This document shows, in pieces, positions 43,456 to 52,837 of a DNA stretch of 64,000 nucleotides (its first letter is position 1; each line of letters starts with the position of its first letter). The notes under the pieces were generated by a model. That model had not been told where the DNA came from and ran no database searches. It worked only from the letters and a program-made list of their open reading frames with translations. Source of the stretch: GCA-003244245 sp050699635 (GTDB lineage Bacteria; Actinomycetota; Actinomycetes; Mycobacteriales; Pseudonocardiaceae). The position numbers and the translations under genes were made by a program. The stretch lies in contig JBOHFK010000005.1 of assembly GCA_050699635.1 (NCBI GenBank), positions 43,392 through 107,391 on the forward strand. Direction: 5' to 3'.

Positions 43456-44511
43456 TCAGGCGAGCAGGGCGGAGGCATCCCGCCACATCCGAGTGATCAC
43501 CTCGCCGGCCGGTTCTTCGGTAGCCAGCGCGGCGCTCTGCCCCGCCCAGTGGTTGGCCTTGTCCAGGCCATTCGTCTTGCCCCGCCGCCACTGGGCGACC
43601 AGCCGTAGCTGGTCGGGGAAAGGCGCGGGACGGGGCGCATCGGGCTCGGTCCAGGCACTCAGATACGGCGTGGGGGCGGCCCGGGCCAGCCGGCCGGTGT
43701 AGGCGCGCGTGGTCACGGTGGCTTCCGGGGCCAGGCCATCCAGCGCAGCCGACCACTGCTTACTGATTCCCGTCTCAGGGCAGCGCAGCAGCGCGGTGCC
43801 CACCTGGACTGCGCTAGCACCCAGCGCGAGCGCGGCCGCTACGCCGCGCCCGTCGGCGATCCCGCCGGCCGCGACGATCGGCACCCGTAGATGGTCGGCA
43901 AACCGGGGAAGCAAAGCGAACAGTCCCACCTGAATCCGCTCGGCGGCATCCTGCTCGAAGCTGCCCCGGTGGCCGCCGGCCTCCATGCCCTGCGCCACGA
44001 TCGCATCCGCGCCTGCCTGCTGGGCGGCGAGCGCATCGTCGAGTGTGGCGGCGCAGGCGAACCAGCCGATGCCCTGCTCGTGCAGCCGACGGACATAGTC
44101 CAGGTCAAACAGGCCCATGATCGAGGAGATCACCGTCGGGCGGGCCGCCAGCATTGCCTCGCACTGCTCGTGGAACACCGGAGCCGGTCTGCTGTCCGGG
44201 CTACCAGCAGTCCCGAAGCGCTCGAGAAACTGGCGTGCGGCGTCGATTCGGTCCCGGCCATGACTCGGCGGATCGGGAATCCAGATGTTGAGCTGGAACG
44301 CGCCGGATGAGCCCGCCCGGAACTGTTCCACCCACTCTGCGATGCGTTCCGGGTGATCCCCCAGCACGCCGCTGGCGCCCATCCCACCCGCTTCGGCGAC
44401 CGCGATCGCCAGCTCCGGAGGGCAAGTCTGGGCCATCGGCGACTGCAGGATCGGCAACCGCAGGCCGAACCGGTTGCAGAACTCTCCCATCCGCTGCCGT
44501 ACCTGCGTCAT
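43456..44511 (-). CDS. Nitronate monooxygenase-like flavoprotein
   Basis: 351 residues from the ATG at 44511, which has AGGAGG 6 bases upstream; upstream in-frame ATG codons have no site. It is a TIM-barrel FMN enzyme: LPILQSPMAQTC at the N-terminus, GADAIVAQGMEAGGHRG (the FMN phosphate-binding and catalytic-His region) near residue 165, and VPIVAAGGIADGRGVAAALA LGAS near residue 205 (split here). It oxidises nitronates or reduces enoyl-type substrates in this superfamily; class I NMO is the best match. A family A promoter-like module lies directly upstream. Confidence 0.88.
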   Translation of the reverse strand: MTQVRQRMGEFCNRFGLRLPILQSPMAQTCPPELAIAVAEAGGMGASGVLGDHPERIAEWVEQFRAGSSGAFQLNIWIPDPPSHGRDRIDAARQFLERFGTAGSPDSRPAPVFHEQCEAMLAARPTVISSIMGLFDLDYVRRLHEQGIGWFACAATLDDALAAQQAGADAIVAQGMEAGGHRGSFEQDAAERIQVGLFALLPRFADHLRVPIVAAGGIADGRGVAAALALGASAVQVGTALLRCPETGISKQWSAALDGLAPEATVTTRAYTGRLARAAPTPYLSAWTEPDAPRPAPFPDQLRLVAQWRRGKTNGLDKANHWAGQSAALATEEPAGEVITRMWRDASALLA

Positions 44512-44554
44512 TAACGCCCTCCTGGACATGTGGACCCAGGCCATGCTCACAAGG

Positions 44555-44640
44555 CTGGTCTTTGAGCGGTCGTTTCGTTTTCAACGCTAGCGCCTATCTG
44601 CGCTTCCCGTTGGCTGCACCCCAAGGTTCCAGCCAGCAGC
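44555..44640 (-). promoter_or_regulatory. Shared upstream module, family A copy 3 (upstream of the NMO-like gene)
   Basis: Read on the minus strand it resembles the modules before catalase and the HIBADH-like gene. The ECF-like elements are GGAAG (complement of 44603-44607), 17 bases, GTT (complement of 44583-44585), then GAAAACGAA. It ends 44 bp from the ATG of the flavoprotein gene. Confidence 0.55.
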
Positions 44641-45138
44641 AAATCAAAGGTGATCCTGCTCGTCACCGAAGATCCACGTTCCGGTCATTGCGGTCCACCA
44701 TCGGTTCTCTCCTTATTGGTCGTCTGGCGGCTACTGACGCTGGTGGTTCCAGCGGTGTGTCGGCCTCTAACGCCGCACCGTCCCAGCTGCCCAGGTCCGC
44801 GGCGGCACTGTTGCATTAAGGCGAAGAGCGTCCTCGCCATGCACCAAAGCAGGGAGGCAGACCCCTCAGGCACCAAGCAGAACCGTAACAAACCGGGCAT
44901 TCGAAGGGCTGAGCGTGGCTTGTCTTCCCCTGGTCGGCAGACCGCGCTGTCGTCGTGGGGAGGTTCACCCCTGTTCACCCGCCGTTGGGTGTGGATGTCT
45001 CCGGCCATGGTTTACTTCCGGTCGCTAGCCGGCTTGCACTCGGTCCGCGGGTCAGCCCATCCGGTGCCACGTTGATTTGACCGGCGCCGCTGGCGTGCCA
45101 TCTGCGAGACCCGACGAACACTAACTAAGGAGATCACC
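44641..45138. other. Non-coding stretch with a possible IS-end repeat
   Basis: About 500 bases without a convincing gene. It holds GGCACTGTTGCATTA at 44804-44818, which recurs as GGCGCTGTTGCATTA at 45543-45557 on the other side of the small gene at 45139. The motif resembles the inverted-repeat ends of IS6-type elements (GGCACTGTTGCAAA), but no transposase frame is present and both copies point the same way. Confidence 0.35.
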
Positions 45139-45378
45139 GTGACCCAAGACTCCCCGTCCGACACCCCAAAACCTCGCCTCGATGATCTACTCACGACAAT
45201 GGGGATTACCCGCGAGCAACTGATGGGGATGACCGCCGACGACTTATTCGCCGCCGCGACACAGTGGCAGGACGGGGCCGCTATCGCTGCCGCCGAGGCT
45301 CAGCGTTTCGCGTCCTCCGCCGATCGGCTCCTCGACGGCCTGCAAGGGCGATCGACGGCTCTGAGTAGGCTGAACTGA
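45139..45378 (+). CDS. 79-residue protein of unknown function
   Basis: GTG start at 45139 with AAGGAG 8 bases upstream. The product is acidic and predicted helical (LLTTMGITREQLMGMTADDLF AAATQ, split here, then AAEAQRFASSADRLLDGL). No signal peptide, cysteines or known domain. The good start signal and helical composition support a real small gene; its role is unknown. It is flanked by the two TGTTGCATTA repeats. Confidence 0.6.
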   Translation: MTQDSPSDTPKPRLDDLLTTMGITREQLMGMTADDLFAAATQWQDGAAIAAAEAQRFASSADRLLDGLQGRSTALSRLN

Positions 45379-45641
45379 TCGCCCGGTGACCCACCGGTAT
45401 CGGCGGCTTGCGCCAGCCCTTCGCCCGAGCTGCGGTATGAGGGAGCACTCTCGCCGTTGATCACGCGCACTGCGAGTGAGTCTTCCCGCTCGAGCCGGGC
45501 AACGATGTCATCGGACTCACGTACTAATGCACCAGCACAAAGGGCGCTGTTGCATTATCGGGAGGGCAGAGGCGTCGATAGCGGTTTTGGCGTTGTTCAG
45601 GATGGCCCTCAGTGGCAGCCCGTCGATGTCCCGAATACCGA

Positions 45642-47281
45642 TCATTGTGCGAACGCCAGGTACTCGTGGACGGAACGCACCGAGGCCGACCCTTCGCCGA
45701 CGGCGGCCGCGACGCGCTTGGTCGAGCCGGCGCGCACATCGCCGGCTGCGAACAGCCCGGGATGGCTGGTCTCGTACGGCAGCGGGAGCCGACCCAGTGC
45801 CTCCCATCGTCCGTCGAGGTTGTCGGCGGCCAAGGAACGGTCGGTGAGCACAAACCCATGCTCATCGAGCGCCGCACATCCGGACAGCCAGCCTGCGGAC
45901 GGGTCGGCTCCGATGAACGAGGACAGCGCGGTGCACTTGAGCGTTTCGTCGCCATGGGCGGCGGTGAGCTGGACTGAGGTAAGTGTCCGGTCGCCGTCGA
46001 CTCCGGCGACCTGGGTCTTGGTTCGCAGGTCGATGCGTGGGTCGGCCTCGATCCTGTCGACGAGGTAACGCGACATGTTCGCGCCCAGATCGGGGCCGCG
46101 GATGACGAAGGTGACGGGGCTGCCGGATTCGGCGAGGAACAGTCCAGCCTGGCCGGCCGAGTTGCCTCCACCCACGACGACGACCGGTGCCGCGGCGCAC
46201 AGGCGGGCCTCCATCTCGGTCGCCGCGTAATAGACGCCGTTGCCTTCGAAGTCCGCCAGTCGGGCAGCGTCGAGCCGCCGGTAGCGGGCACCGCTGGCTA
46301 TAACGACGGCGCGACCGGCGACATCGGTCCCGTCGGCCAGCCCGACGATCAGATGCCCGGCTTGCTCACGAAGAGCCGTTGCGGCGCAGGGGCTGGTCAG
46401 GTGGGCGCCGAACTTCTCTGCCTGCACGACGGCCCGCTGGGTCAGATCTCCGCCGGAAATTCCGGTCGGGAAGCCGAGATAGTTCTCGATCCGTGAACTG
46501 GCGCCGGCCTGGCCGCCCGCGGCCACTATCTCGACTCCCAGCGTTCGCAGCCCCTCAGAGGCGCCATAGACCGCAGCCGCCAGACCGGCCGGCCCACTAC
46601 CCACGACGACGAGGTCGAAACAGCGGTCGGGCAGGCTGTCGATGGTCAGCCCCAGGTAGCCAGCCAGCTCTCCCGGGGTAGCGCGGCGCAGGACCCGCCC
46701 CGAGGCAATGACGACGGGAAGCTCCGCCGGCGTGACGCCGAACTCGCGCAGCACACGTTCGACAGCGGGGTCACGGTCGGCGTCCACCCACTCGTGCGGG
46801 ATGCGGCTACGGGCCAGGAACTCCCGCAACCGCAGCGACTCGGGGGAAAACCGGGAACCGATGACACGGTTAGCCGCAGCCGCGCCAGACAGCAACACCG
46901 ACCGACGGGCAAGGAAGGCCGCCAGGATCCGGTCACCGAGGCCGGGCTTGGTCGCGAGCACATAGCGCAGCGTCGCCGCCGGCACCACGAGAACCTCACC
47001 GGGCTCCACCACGCGCGCCGAGACGAACACCCGCAGACCGGTGAGCAGGTTCAGCTCACCCAGAAACCGACCGGCACCGTGGCAGGCGATGACCCGCTCC
47101 TCGCCGTCCTAGCGGACTAAGATCTCGGCCGCACCCGAAAGGACCACGTAGAAGTCGTAGCTCGGGTCCCCTCCCGATAAAGATACTCGCCCACGGCCAC
47201 CGACCTGCGCGTCCCCAACACCTCGAGAACGGCAAGCTCGGACTCGTCGAGCGTCGGGAACGCCACCGGATCGTCAGCCAT
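45642..47281 (-). pseudogene. cNMP-binding/glutaredoxin-like/thioredoxin-reductase-like fusion, broken near its N-terminus
   Basis: ATG at 47281 encodes MADDPVAFPTLDESELAVLE and the start of a cyclic-nucleotide-binding domain. A one-base loss in the G-run 47168-47171 shifts the frame, after which YDFYVVLSGAAEILVR leads to an in-frame TAG at 47111-47109; the rest (CHGAGRFLGELNLLTGL and onward) is intact to 45642. With both repaired it would be 546 residues: a cNMP domain, a glutaredoxin-like domain without CxxC, then a two-dinucleotide thioredoxin-reductase fold (VVVGSGPAGLAAAVYGASEG, VVVVGGGNSAGQA). Where true reductases have CATC, this one has A-A-T-E (YYAATEMEA), so it is not a disulfide reductase. 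A 462-residue product could start at GTG 47030. Confidence 0.8.
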
Positions 47282-47436
47282 GGACGAATAGTAGTTTCCG
47301 TTGCATGGTCGATGGTCGCTTTGAAGCGCAGATTGATCGCCCCCCAGCATCCGCCGTATCCGAGTAGGCCCGTCCAAGGAGTCCGACGAGTTGAGTAGCC
47401 AGCGTCGTCCGGGCGATGGTGGCGGGCCGGCCGGTC

Positions 47437-48294
47437 TCAGCCCGGTGGCACCGCGCGCCGCGCCATCCGCGCCAGGACCGTGGGGCGTGGGAACCACGGC
47501 GGCCGGTCGTCCGCAGGCCACGCATAGCCCGGCACGTCGTCGAATAGCAGGTCGCGCACACCGGGCTGGCCGAGTTCGGCGGCCGACCAGTCGTAGACCT
47601 GCCGCAGGCGGGGCTGGATCACGCCAACGTCGAGGAGTCGGCCGACCTGGTGCTCGATGGCCACGTATCGCTCGACGTCGTCTCCGAGGGGGTAGGTGTC
47701 GGGCAGGATTCGCGAAATCGACAGGAAGATCCCGGTCATCCTCACACGTGGGTCGCCGAGCGCGGGTGCGACAGGCGCGAGCCGGCCGAGGGCGAGCCGC
47801 GGCGCGGACACCAACGCGTGCGCGTAGAGCACCCGCAGCAGGACGAGGTTGATGAAGAATCGCTCGGTTCCGCTTTCCTGTTCGGCGAGGTCGTGGTGCC
47901 CCAGGTAGGCCGCCACGATGCTGGTGTTGTGCGCGCGGTACCAGTTGCGAGCCGTGGGTTCGCGGATGAACTCCAAGGACGGGGCCGCGCTCGCCGTGGC
48001 GCCGGCCGGGTCGTAACCGTCGGCCACTGCGCGCGCTTCCCATCCATCGCGCAGCAGCCGCTCGTTGACCGCCCGCCACCAGGGACTGCCTGACCGCGGA
48101 CCGTGCAGCGGTCGAAGAAGCCCGCGACGCAGCTGCCAACTCATGAACGCGACCGCGGCACGGCGGTAGGGCAGCTGCGCTGTCGCGTCACCGGCTGGTC
48201 CGGCGTAGAGCCGGCACATCAGCGCGAGGCGGGCATCCGGATCGTGCCGAACCCGGCTCACCTTCGCCAGGGCGAACTCCGCTGCCGTCGACAC
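47437..48294 (-). CDS. Conserved protein of unknown function (helical, oxygenase-like)
   Basis: 285 residues from a GTG at 48294 with GGGGAGG 8 bases upstream. It is largely helical with conserved aromatic, Arg and His residues (RAAVAFMSWQLRRGLL, PTARNWYRAHNTSIVAAYLGH, RFFINLVLLRVLYAHALV, IEHQVGRLLDVGVIQPRLRQ). I have seen this pattern only in uncharacterised actinobacterial proteins; no catalytic signature can be named. It is not a membrane protein. It lies 156 bases beyond the broken cNMP-reductase gene on the same strand. Confidence 0.6.
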   Translation of the reverse strand: MSTAAEFALAKVSRVRHDPDARLALMCRLYAGPAGDATAQLPYRRAAVAFMSWQLRRGLLRPLHGPRSGSPWWRAVNERLLRDGWEARAVADGYDPAGATASAAPSLEFIREPTARNWYRAHNTSIVAAYLGHHDLAEQESGTERFFINLVLLRVLYAHALVSAPRLALGRLAPVAPALGDPRVRMTGIFLSISRILPDTYPLGDDVERYVAIEHQVGRLLDVGVIQPRLRQVYDWSAAELGQPGVRDLLFDDVPGYAWPADDRPPWFPRPTVLARMARRAVPPG

Positions 48295-48398
48295 CGCGCC
48301 ATCCTCCCCGAACTAACCCTGTAGCACCCAGTACCACTGGGCGTGGCTTGCCCAGGACAGGTCACGCCGCGCCATGAGCCACCAGCTGGTGCTGCTAG

Positions 48399-48971
48399 CA
48401 GTGCGCGAGTGCGCCATCCGCGACGCGGCAGATCATCGACGCGCAGGACGGCCCAGTCGTGCTCGTCGGCCACTCCTACGGTGGCGCCGTGATCACCGAA
48501 GCGGGAACCGACGCGAACGTAGCGGCAGTGGTCTACATCGCAGCGTTCGCGCCGGACAAGGGCGAGTCGGTGCACACACTCATCGCAAACCCGCCGCCCG
48601 GCGCGCCCGTGCCGCCGATCCTGCCGCCCAAGGACGGCTTCCTGTTTCTCGACCGAGAGAAGTTCCACGCGTCGTTCGCCGCGGACGTTCCTGCCGAGCA
48701 GGCCGCGTTCATGGCCGACTCGCAGGTCCCGTGGGGCGTGGACGCCCTCAGTGGATCGATCACCGAACCCGCCTGGCGATTCAAGCCGAGCTGGTATCTG
48801 ATCACGACAGAGGACCGGATGATCCCCCCTGCGGCCCAGCGCGCCATGTCCCAGCGAGCCGGCTCGAGCACAGTCGAGGTTGTGGGCAGCCACGCCATCT
48901 ACCTCTCGCAATCGGCAGCGGTGGCCGCTCTCATCAAACAGGCCGCCTCCGCGGTGACCGCGCCGCAATAG
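48399..48971 (+). pseudogene. Alpha/beta hydrolase lacking its N-terminus
   Basis: After an in-frame TAG at 48396 the frame reads IIDAQDGPVVLVGHSYGGAV, then VVYIAAFAPDKGES, PSWYLITTEDRMIPPAAQRA and a late histidine in GSHAIYLSQ. It is the same family as the lipoprotein hydrolase at 29273-30181 but lacks about 55 residues, including the VHGAW oxyanion strand. No ribosome site precedes the GTG at 48459. It is probably inactive. Confidence 0.7.
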
Positions 48972-49220
48972 CCGGAGCGACTCTCTCTACGGCCGGAGCC
49001 ACGCGGCCCGCCCGGCGTCGTCTCGGAAAGGGTCGACAACCCGGCGGAGCCGCACCGGTTTCGGACAAAGCTTGAACACGTCATTCAATGAATCCATCTT
49101 CGTTGTCCGAGTTCAAATCTCAGACCCGTGCTCGACGTGCTCAAGAATGCCGACTTTCTTGGGCTTGGGGGCGGCGAGGGGACGTCCTTGAACGGATCAT
49201 GAAAGGTAGAACATCGTTGG
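48972..49220. other. Intergenic stretch, nothing identified
   Basis: About 250 bases between the hydrolase remnant and the converging GMC gene. GTTCAAATCTC at about 49110 recalls a tRNA T-loop, but no acceptor or anticodon stems can be built around it. Confidence 0.4.
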
Positions 49221-50729
49221 TTACGAACGGATGAGTTCGGCTGCTCGTTCGGCAATCGCGTAGACAGTGGCGTTGGTGTTGGCGGAGATCGGTGAGGGCA
49301 TCACCGACGCATCGGCGACTCTGAGGTTGCTGATGCCGTGTACGTGGAGGCCGGTGCCGACCACGGACCGCTCATCGGTGCCGATAGCGCAGGTTCCGGC
49401 GTAGTGCGAGTAGCTTCGGATGTTGGTCCGGACGTAGCTACGCAGATTTTCCTGGCCCCGCACCTCCGGTCCGGGTAGTGCTTCCATACCGCACCACGGG
49501 GCTAATGCGGGCGCGGCGCCGATCTCGCGGGCGATGCGCAGTCCTGCAACCACGATGTCGAGGTCACGCCGGTCGGTGTAGTACGCGGGATCGATCACCG
49601 GGTGTGCACCAGGGGTCGTGCTGTCCAAGCGGAGCGAACCGCGGCTGAACGGCGACATAAGCGAGACCATGATGGCGTAGCCGTGCTCGATGTCGGGGCC
49701 TGGCAATGAGTCCGCGCGCAGCGGAACGTCCACGAACATGATCTGCACGTCTGGGCCGTGCCCGCCTATACCGGTGTTCAGCAGGCCTTGGACCTCGCCG
49801 TGGTTGTTGGTCCCGTGCGGCACCGGCTGGGCGGATTGGTAGACCACGCCGCACATGGGATGGTCGTACAGGTTCGCCCCGACGCCGGGCAGGTCCGCAA
49901 CTACCTCGATACCATGGTCTTGCAGATGATCCGCCGGCCCAATCCCGGAGAGCATCAGCAATTGCGGGGTGCCGACGGTGCCCGCCGCGAGCACGACCTC
50001 CCCCGTACATTCAGCGACGAACGTCTCGGCGCCAGCGTGATACTCCACCCCCCTGCACCGGTCGCCGTCCATCAGCACCCGATGTGCCAGCGCGTCGGTG
50101 ACCACATCCAGGCCTGGCCGGCTCAGGATCGGGGCGAGATAGGCATCCGCCGCGCTTTGGCGCCTGCCCTCAACGATACTCAAGTCGCAGAAACCGAAGC
50201 CCTCTTCCAGGCCGCCGCTGATGTCCCGCGCGATCGGGTAACCGGCTTGCCCGGCTGCCTCCAGGCCAGCCTCTGCGATGGGATGCCGCTGGACGGCGGG
50301 GCCAGGCGTGAGCGGGCCACCAACACCGCGCAACGCGGGATCGCGACCTTCGGTATGTTCGCTGCGTTTGAAGGCCGGCAGCAGGTCGTCGAACCCCCAG
50401 CCCTTCGCACCGGCCGTGCCCCAGGCGTCGTAGCTGGCTCGATGCCCGCGCACGAAGTTCATCGCGTTAATAGATGAGGACCCACCCAGCCCGCGGCCGC
50501 GCGGCCAGGACACGCACGTGCCGGTGACTTGCTGAGGCACGGTGTGATCGGCCCAGTCGGCTGTGGATCCCATCAGGGTGGGCCATGCCGGCGGTATCGC
50601 CATCGACTCCAGCGGCCGCGCGCCACCCGCCTCGAGCAGCAACACTCGCCCGCCGTCTTCTGACAGCCGTGCTGCTAACACGCAACCCGCAGTGCCAGCG
50701 CCCACCACCACGTACTCATAACCGCGCAT
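49221..50729 (-). CDS. GMC-family FAD oxidoreductase
   Basis: 502 residues; GGGAG lies 6 bases before the ATG. The FAD-binding fold is at the N-terminus (VVVGAGTAGCVLAARLSE, LLLEAGG), GMC signature 1 is WPRGRGLGGSSSINAMNFVRG, signature 2 is AAGTVGTPQLLMLSGIGP, and the C-terminal catalytic region with His is SYSHYAGTCAIG followed by NLRVADASVMPSPISANTNA. It oxidises an alcohol, probably of the choline or alkanol dehydrogenase type, with electrons passed to FAD. It is intact, unlike the homologue at 40771-42421. A family A-like element lies upstream. Confidence 0.9.
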   Translation of the reverse strand: MRGYEYVVVGAGTAGCVLAARLSEDGGRVLLLEAGGARPLESMAIPPAWPTLMGSTADWADHTVPQQVTGTCVSWPRGRGLGGSSSINAMNFVRGHRASYDAWGTAGAKGWGFDDLLPAFKRSEHTEGRDPALRGVGGPLTPGPAVQRHPIAEAGLEAAGQAGYPIARDISGGLEEGFGFCDLSIVEGRRQSAADAYLAPILSRPGLDVVTDALAHRVLMDGDRCRGVEYHAGAETFVAECTGEVVLAAGTVGTPQLLMLSGIGPADHLQDHGIEVVADLPGVGANLYDHPMCGVVYQSAQPVPHGTNNHGEVQGLLNTGIGGHGPDVQIMFVDVPLRADSLPGPDIEHGYAIMVSLMSPFSRGSLRLDSTTPGAHPVIDPAYYTDRRDLDIVVAGLRIAREIGAAPALAPWCGMEALPGPEVRGQENLRSYVRTNIRSYSHYAGTCAIGTDERSVVGTGLHVHGISNLRVADASVMPSPISANTNATVYAIAERAAELIRS

Positions 50730-50786
50730 ACCAGCTCCCTACGGTCCTGTTCCTCGGTGGGGGGTCGGTGAGGACGTCCACGACGT

Positions 50787-50880
50787 CCAAAGTGGTCTCG
50801 CAACGGGCACATGTCGACAGGGCCAACACCTATCTGCACTCCCGGCCAGCTGGACTATTTGCATACCCGCCAGCCTCCGT
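50787..50880 (-). promoter_or_regulatory. Diverged family A element upstream of the GMC gene
   Basis: On the plus strand AAAGTGG at about 50790 and CACCTATCTGCACTCCCGGCCAG at about 50827-50849 (split by variation) line up with the reverse complement of the other family A copies. It has the same orientation relative to the gene and lies 58 bp from its ATG. The GGGAG / GTC spacing is 19 here rather than 17, so function is doubtful. The remaining 50881-51141 shows no gene. Confidence 0.4.
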
Positions 50881-51141
50881 GCCGCTCCCGCGGCAAGGCC
50901 GGGCAGGCCGGGTCTGACCGCCGGCCAGCCCGATCGATACTCCGGAGCTGGGGCTGCTGGCCAATACGATACCGGGCTCTCGCCCCAGTAGCGGCGACCG
51001 TTCCCGTGCCGGATGGATCTCCACTTTGCGGCTGCGTGCGGCGCAGTGCGATCGGTAGCGTCAAGAAGGTCAGGAACGTCATCACGCCGGAGAGGCGCGG
51101 TTTGGAACCGGGGCGATTGCCGCGAGCGGGATCGCCGACCT

Positions 51142-51504
51142 TCAGTAGTCGGGGTTCTGGTTGAAGATCACAACGAGGCTGACGATCTTGTCGTCGCGGA
51201 CGCTGAAGTAGTTCGACAACACGATTTCCCCAGGCAGGTTGGTCTTGTCGAAGGTTCCGTCGTACGCGCCGCGGACAACGGTGTCGCCGTGGTGGTCAAG
51301 TACTTCGCGGACGTCGATGGTGACCTTGTCACCGACCATTTCCCGCTCGACCCAGCGCCGCACGGCGTCGATGCCGACGAACTCGCGGTGGTTGTCATTG
51401 ACGTAGGCATCGTCTGCGAAGGTGGCCACGATCGCGTCATGGTCGAACGAGTTGACCGCGGCGATGTGGTCGGCAACGACTCCGCTGAGCTCGGTGGTGC
51501 GCAT
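51142..51504 (-). CDS. SnoaL-like (NTF2-fold) protein
   Basis: 120 residues. The cone-shaped NTF2 fold is indicated by DHIAAVNSFDHDAIVATFAD, YVNDNHREFVGIDAVRRWVE and the closing strand IVSLVVIFNQNP. Such proteins are small-molecule isomerases, hydrolases or ligand carriers; many actinobacterial copies are uncharacterised. It is divergent from a MerR regulator, with a palindromic operator between them, so the MerR protein may control it. Confidence 0.82.
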   Translation of the reverse strand: MRTTELSGVVADHIAAVNSFDHDAIVATFADDAYVNDNHREFVGIDAVRRWVEREMVGDKVTIDVREVLDHHGDTVVRGAYDGTFDKTNLPGEIVLSNYFSVRDDKIVSLVVIFNQNPDY

Positions 51505-51603
51505 GGTGGTGGTCCTCTCGGTAGAACCGGCCCGGTTGGCCGATACCCCAGACGCTCCCAGCTACCAGCGGGGGACGGTCAATCCCGAATCCCCGCCGTG
51601 ACT

Positions 51604-51618
51604 CTCCCCCAGGGGGAG
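51604..51618. promoter_or_regulatory. MerR-type palindromic operator
   Basis: CTCCCCCAGGGGGAG is a perfect 7+7-bp palindrome around A51611, immediately upstream (18 bp) of the MerR start and 100 bp upstream of the divergent SnoaL-like gene. ACTCTCCCCCAGGGGGAGG is the common operator shape of MerR regulators that sit within a stretched promoter spacer. Confidence 0.7.
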
Positions 51619-51636
51619 GTTGCAGAATCTGGGGTC

Positions 51637-52472
51637 ATGCAGACATCGCCGGCGATCGGTGACTTCGCCCGGGCGACCCACCTGAGCGTGAAAACCCTGC
51701 GCTACTACCACCGCATCGGCCTGCTCGAACCAGCCGACGTCGACCCCCGTACCGGGTATCGCCGCTACACCACCGACCAGATCCCCACCGCTCAGGTCAT
51801 CCGGCGGTTCCGCGACCTGGACATGCCCGTGCACGAAGTCCACGCCGTGCTCGCCGCCCCGGACCCCGACACCCGTAACGCGCTCATCGCCGCCCATCTG
51901 GCCCGCCTCGAAGACGGATTGACCCGAACCCAGACCGCGGTCGCCTCGCTCCGCGCTCTGCTCGAGGCCCCCAACCCGGCGGAGCCCACCAGCATTGGGC
52001 GACGTCGCGTTGCGGCCACACCAGCGGCAGCGATCCTCGAGATCGTCGACCTCGAAGACGCGCTCTCCTGGTACCAGGGCGCACTAGGGGAGCTCTACGC
52101 CACCCTTGCCGCCCAAGACACCCTTCCCGCCGGCCCCGCCGGCGGCATCTTCGACAACGATCTGTTCTCGCACGAACGCGGTCAGGCCACGATCTTCGTC
52201 CCCACGGTCGGCACCATCCGATCGATGGGCCGACTCATCCCGCTCGTCATACCCCCGTTGACCTGGCCACGATCGAGCACATCGGCCCGCACAACGACAT
52301 CGACCGCGCCTACGGAACGCTCGCCACCTACGTCACGCACCACGCCCTCGCTATCGACGGACCCATCCGCGAGTACTACCTCACCGATCGCCACGACACC
52401 CCCGACGAAACCCAATGGGTCACCGAGATCGGCTGGCCGATCTTCCACACCGGCGGCAACTCACAGAAATGA
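51637..52472 (+). pseudogene. MerR-family regulator with one frameshift
   Basis: ATG at 51637. The winged-helix MerR domain (IGDFARATHLSVKTLRYYHR IGLL, split here), a dimerisation helix and the first part of a GyrI-like effector domain are in frame to about residue 205. One base is missing from the C-run 52252-52256; the next frame then supplies the rest (TIEHIGPHNDIDRAYGTLAT YV, split, and DETQWVTEIGWPIFHTGG) to TGA at 52472. Repair gives 278 residues, a normal BltR/TipA-type activator. If real, the mutation leaves a truncated protein still able to bind DNA. Confidence 0.82.
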
Positions 52473-52527
52473 TCGGAAGGGACCGGCTGATCGAGCTCAA
52501 TGCCACGCAGTGGGAGTGCGACCTCTC

Positions 52528-52720
52528 GGTACCGGTTGGGCCCGGCGGATCCCGTTCCTGCTCAGTGTCGTCCTCATCGGACTGGGGCTCTGGGTTCGGC
52601 TGCGCGTGCCGGAGAGCCCGGACTTCGCCGTGGTCAAGCAGGAGCGAAGCGTTGAGCGGCACCCGGTACGGGCGGCCATCCGCAGTCACCCCAGGGAGAT
52701 CCTCACCTCCGCGTTCGTCC
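52528..52720 (+). pseudogene. Internal fragment of an MHS-type MFS transporter
   Basis: The frame reads RIPFLLSVVLIGLGLWVRLR, then VPESPDFAVVKQERSVERHP and EILTSAF, matching the helix-6/central-loop region of metabolite:H+ symporters (shikimate or proline/betaine type). No other part of the transporter is nearby. Confidence 0.6.
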
Positions 52721-52724
52721 GGGG

Positions 52725-52837
52725 TCTACACCGCCGACGTTCCCGAGCTCGACCGCGATGCCGCAGAACAGATCAGTGGCCTCTTCCTGCCTCCGACCGA
52801 ACCGCCGCCTGGAGCACCGGATCTCGACGATTACTGA
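52725..52837 (+). pseudogene. Orphan C-terminal coding fragment
   Basis: A different frame gives VYTADVPELDRDAAEQISGL FLPPTEPPPGAPDLDDY (split here) before TGA at 52837. It looks like the acidic tail of a real protein, but I do not recognise it. From 52838 to 53177 I see no gene. Confidence 0.35.

Noticed and set aside
49100..49130. tRNA-like GTTCAAATCTC motif
   Set aside because: A T-arm with four of five pairs can be drawn, but no matching acceptor stem, D-arm or anticodon arm lies upstream.
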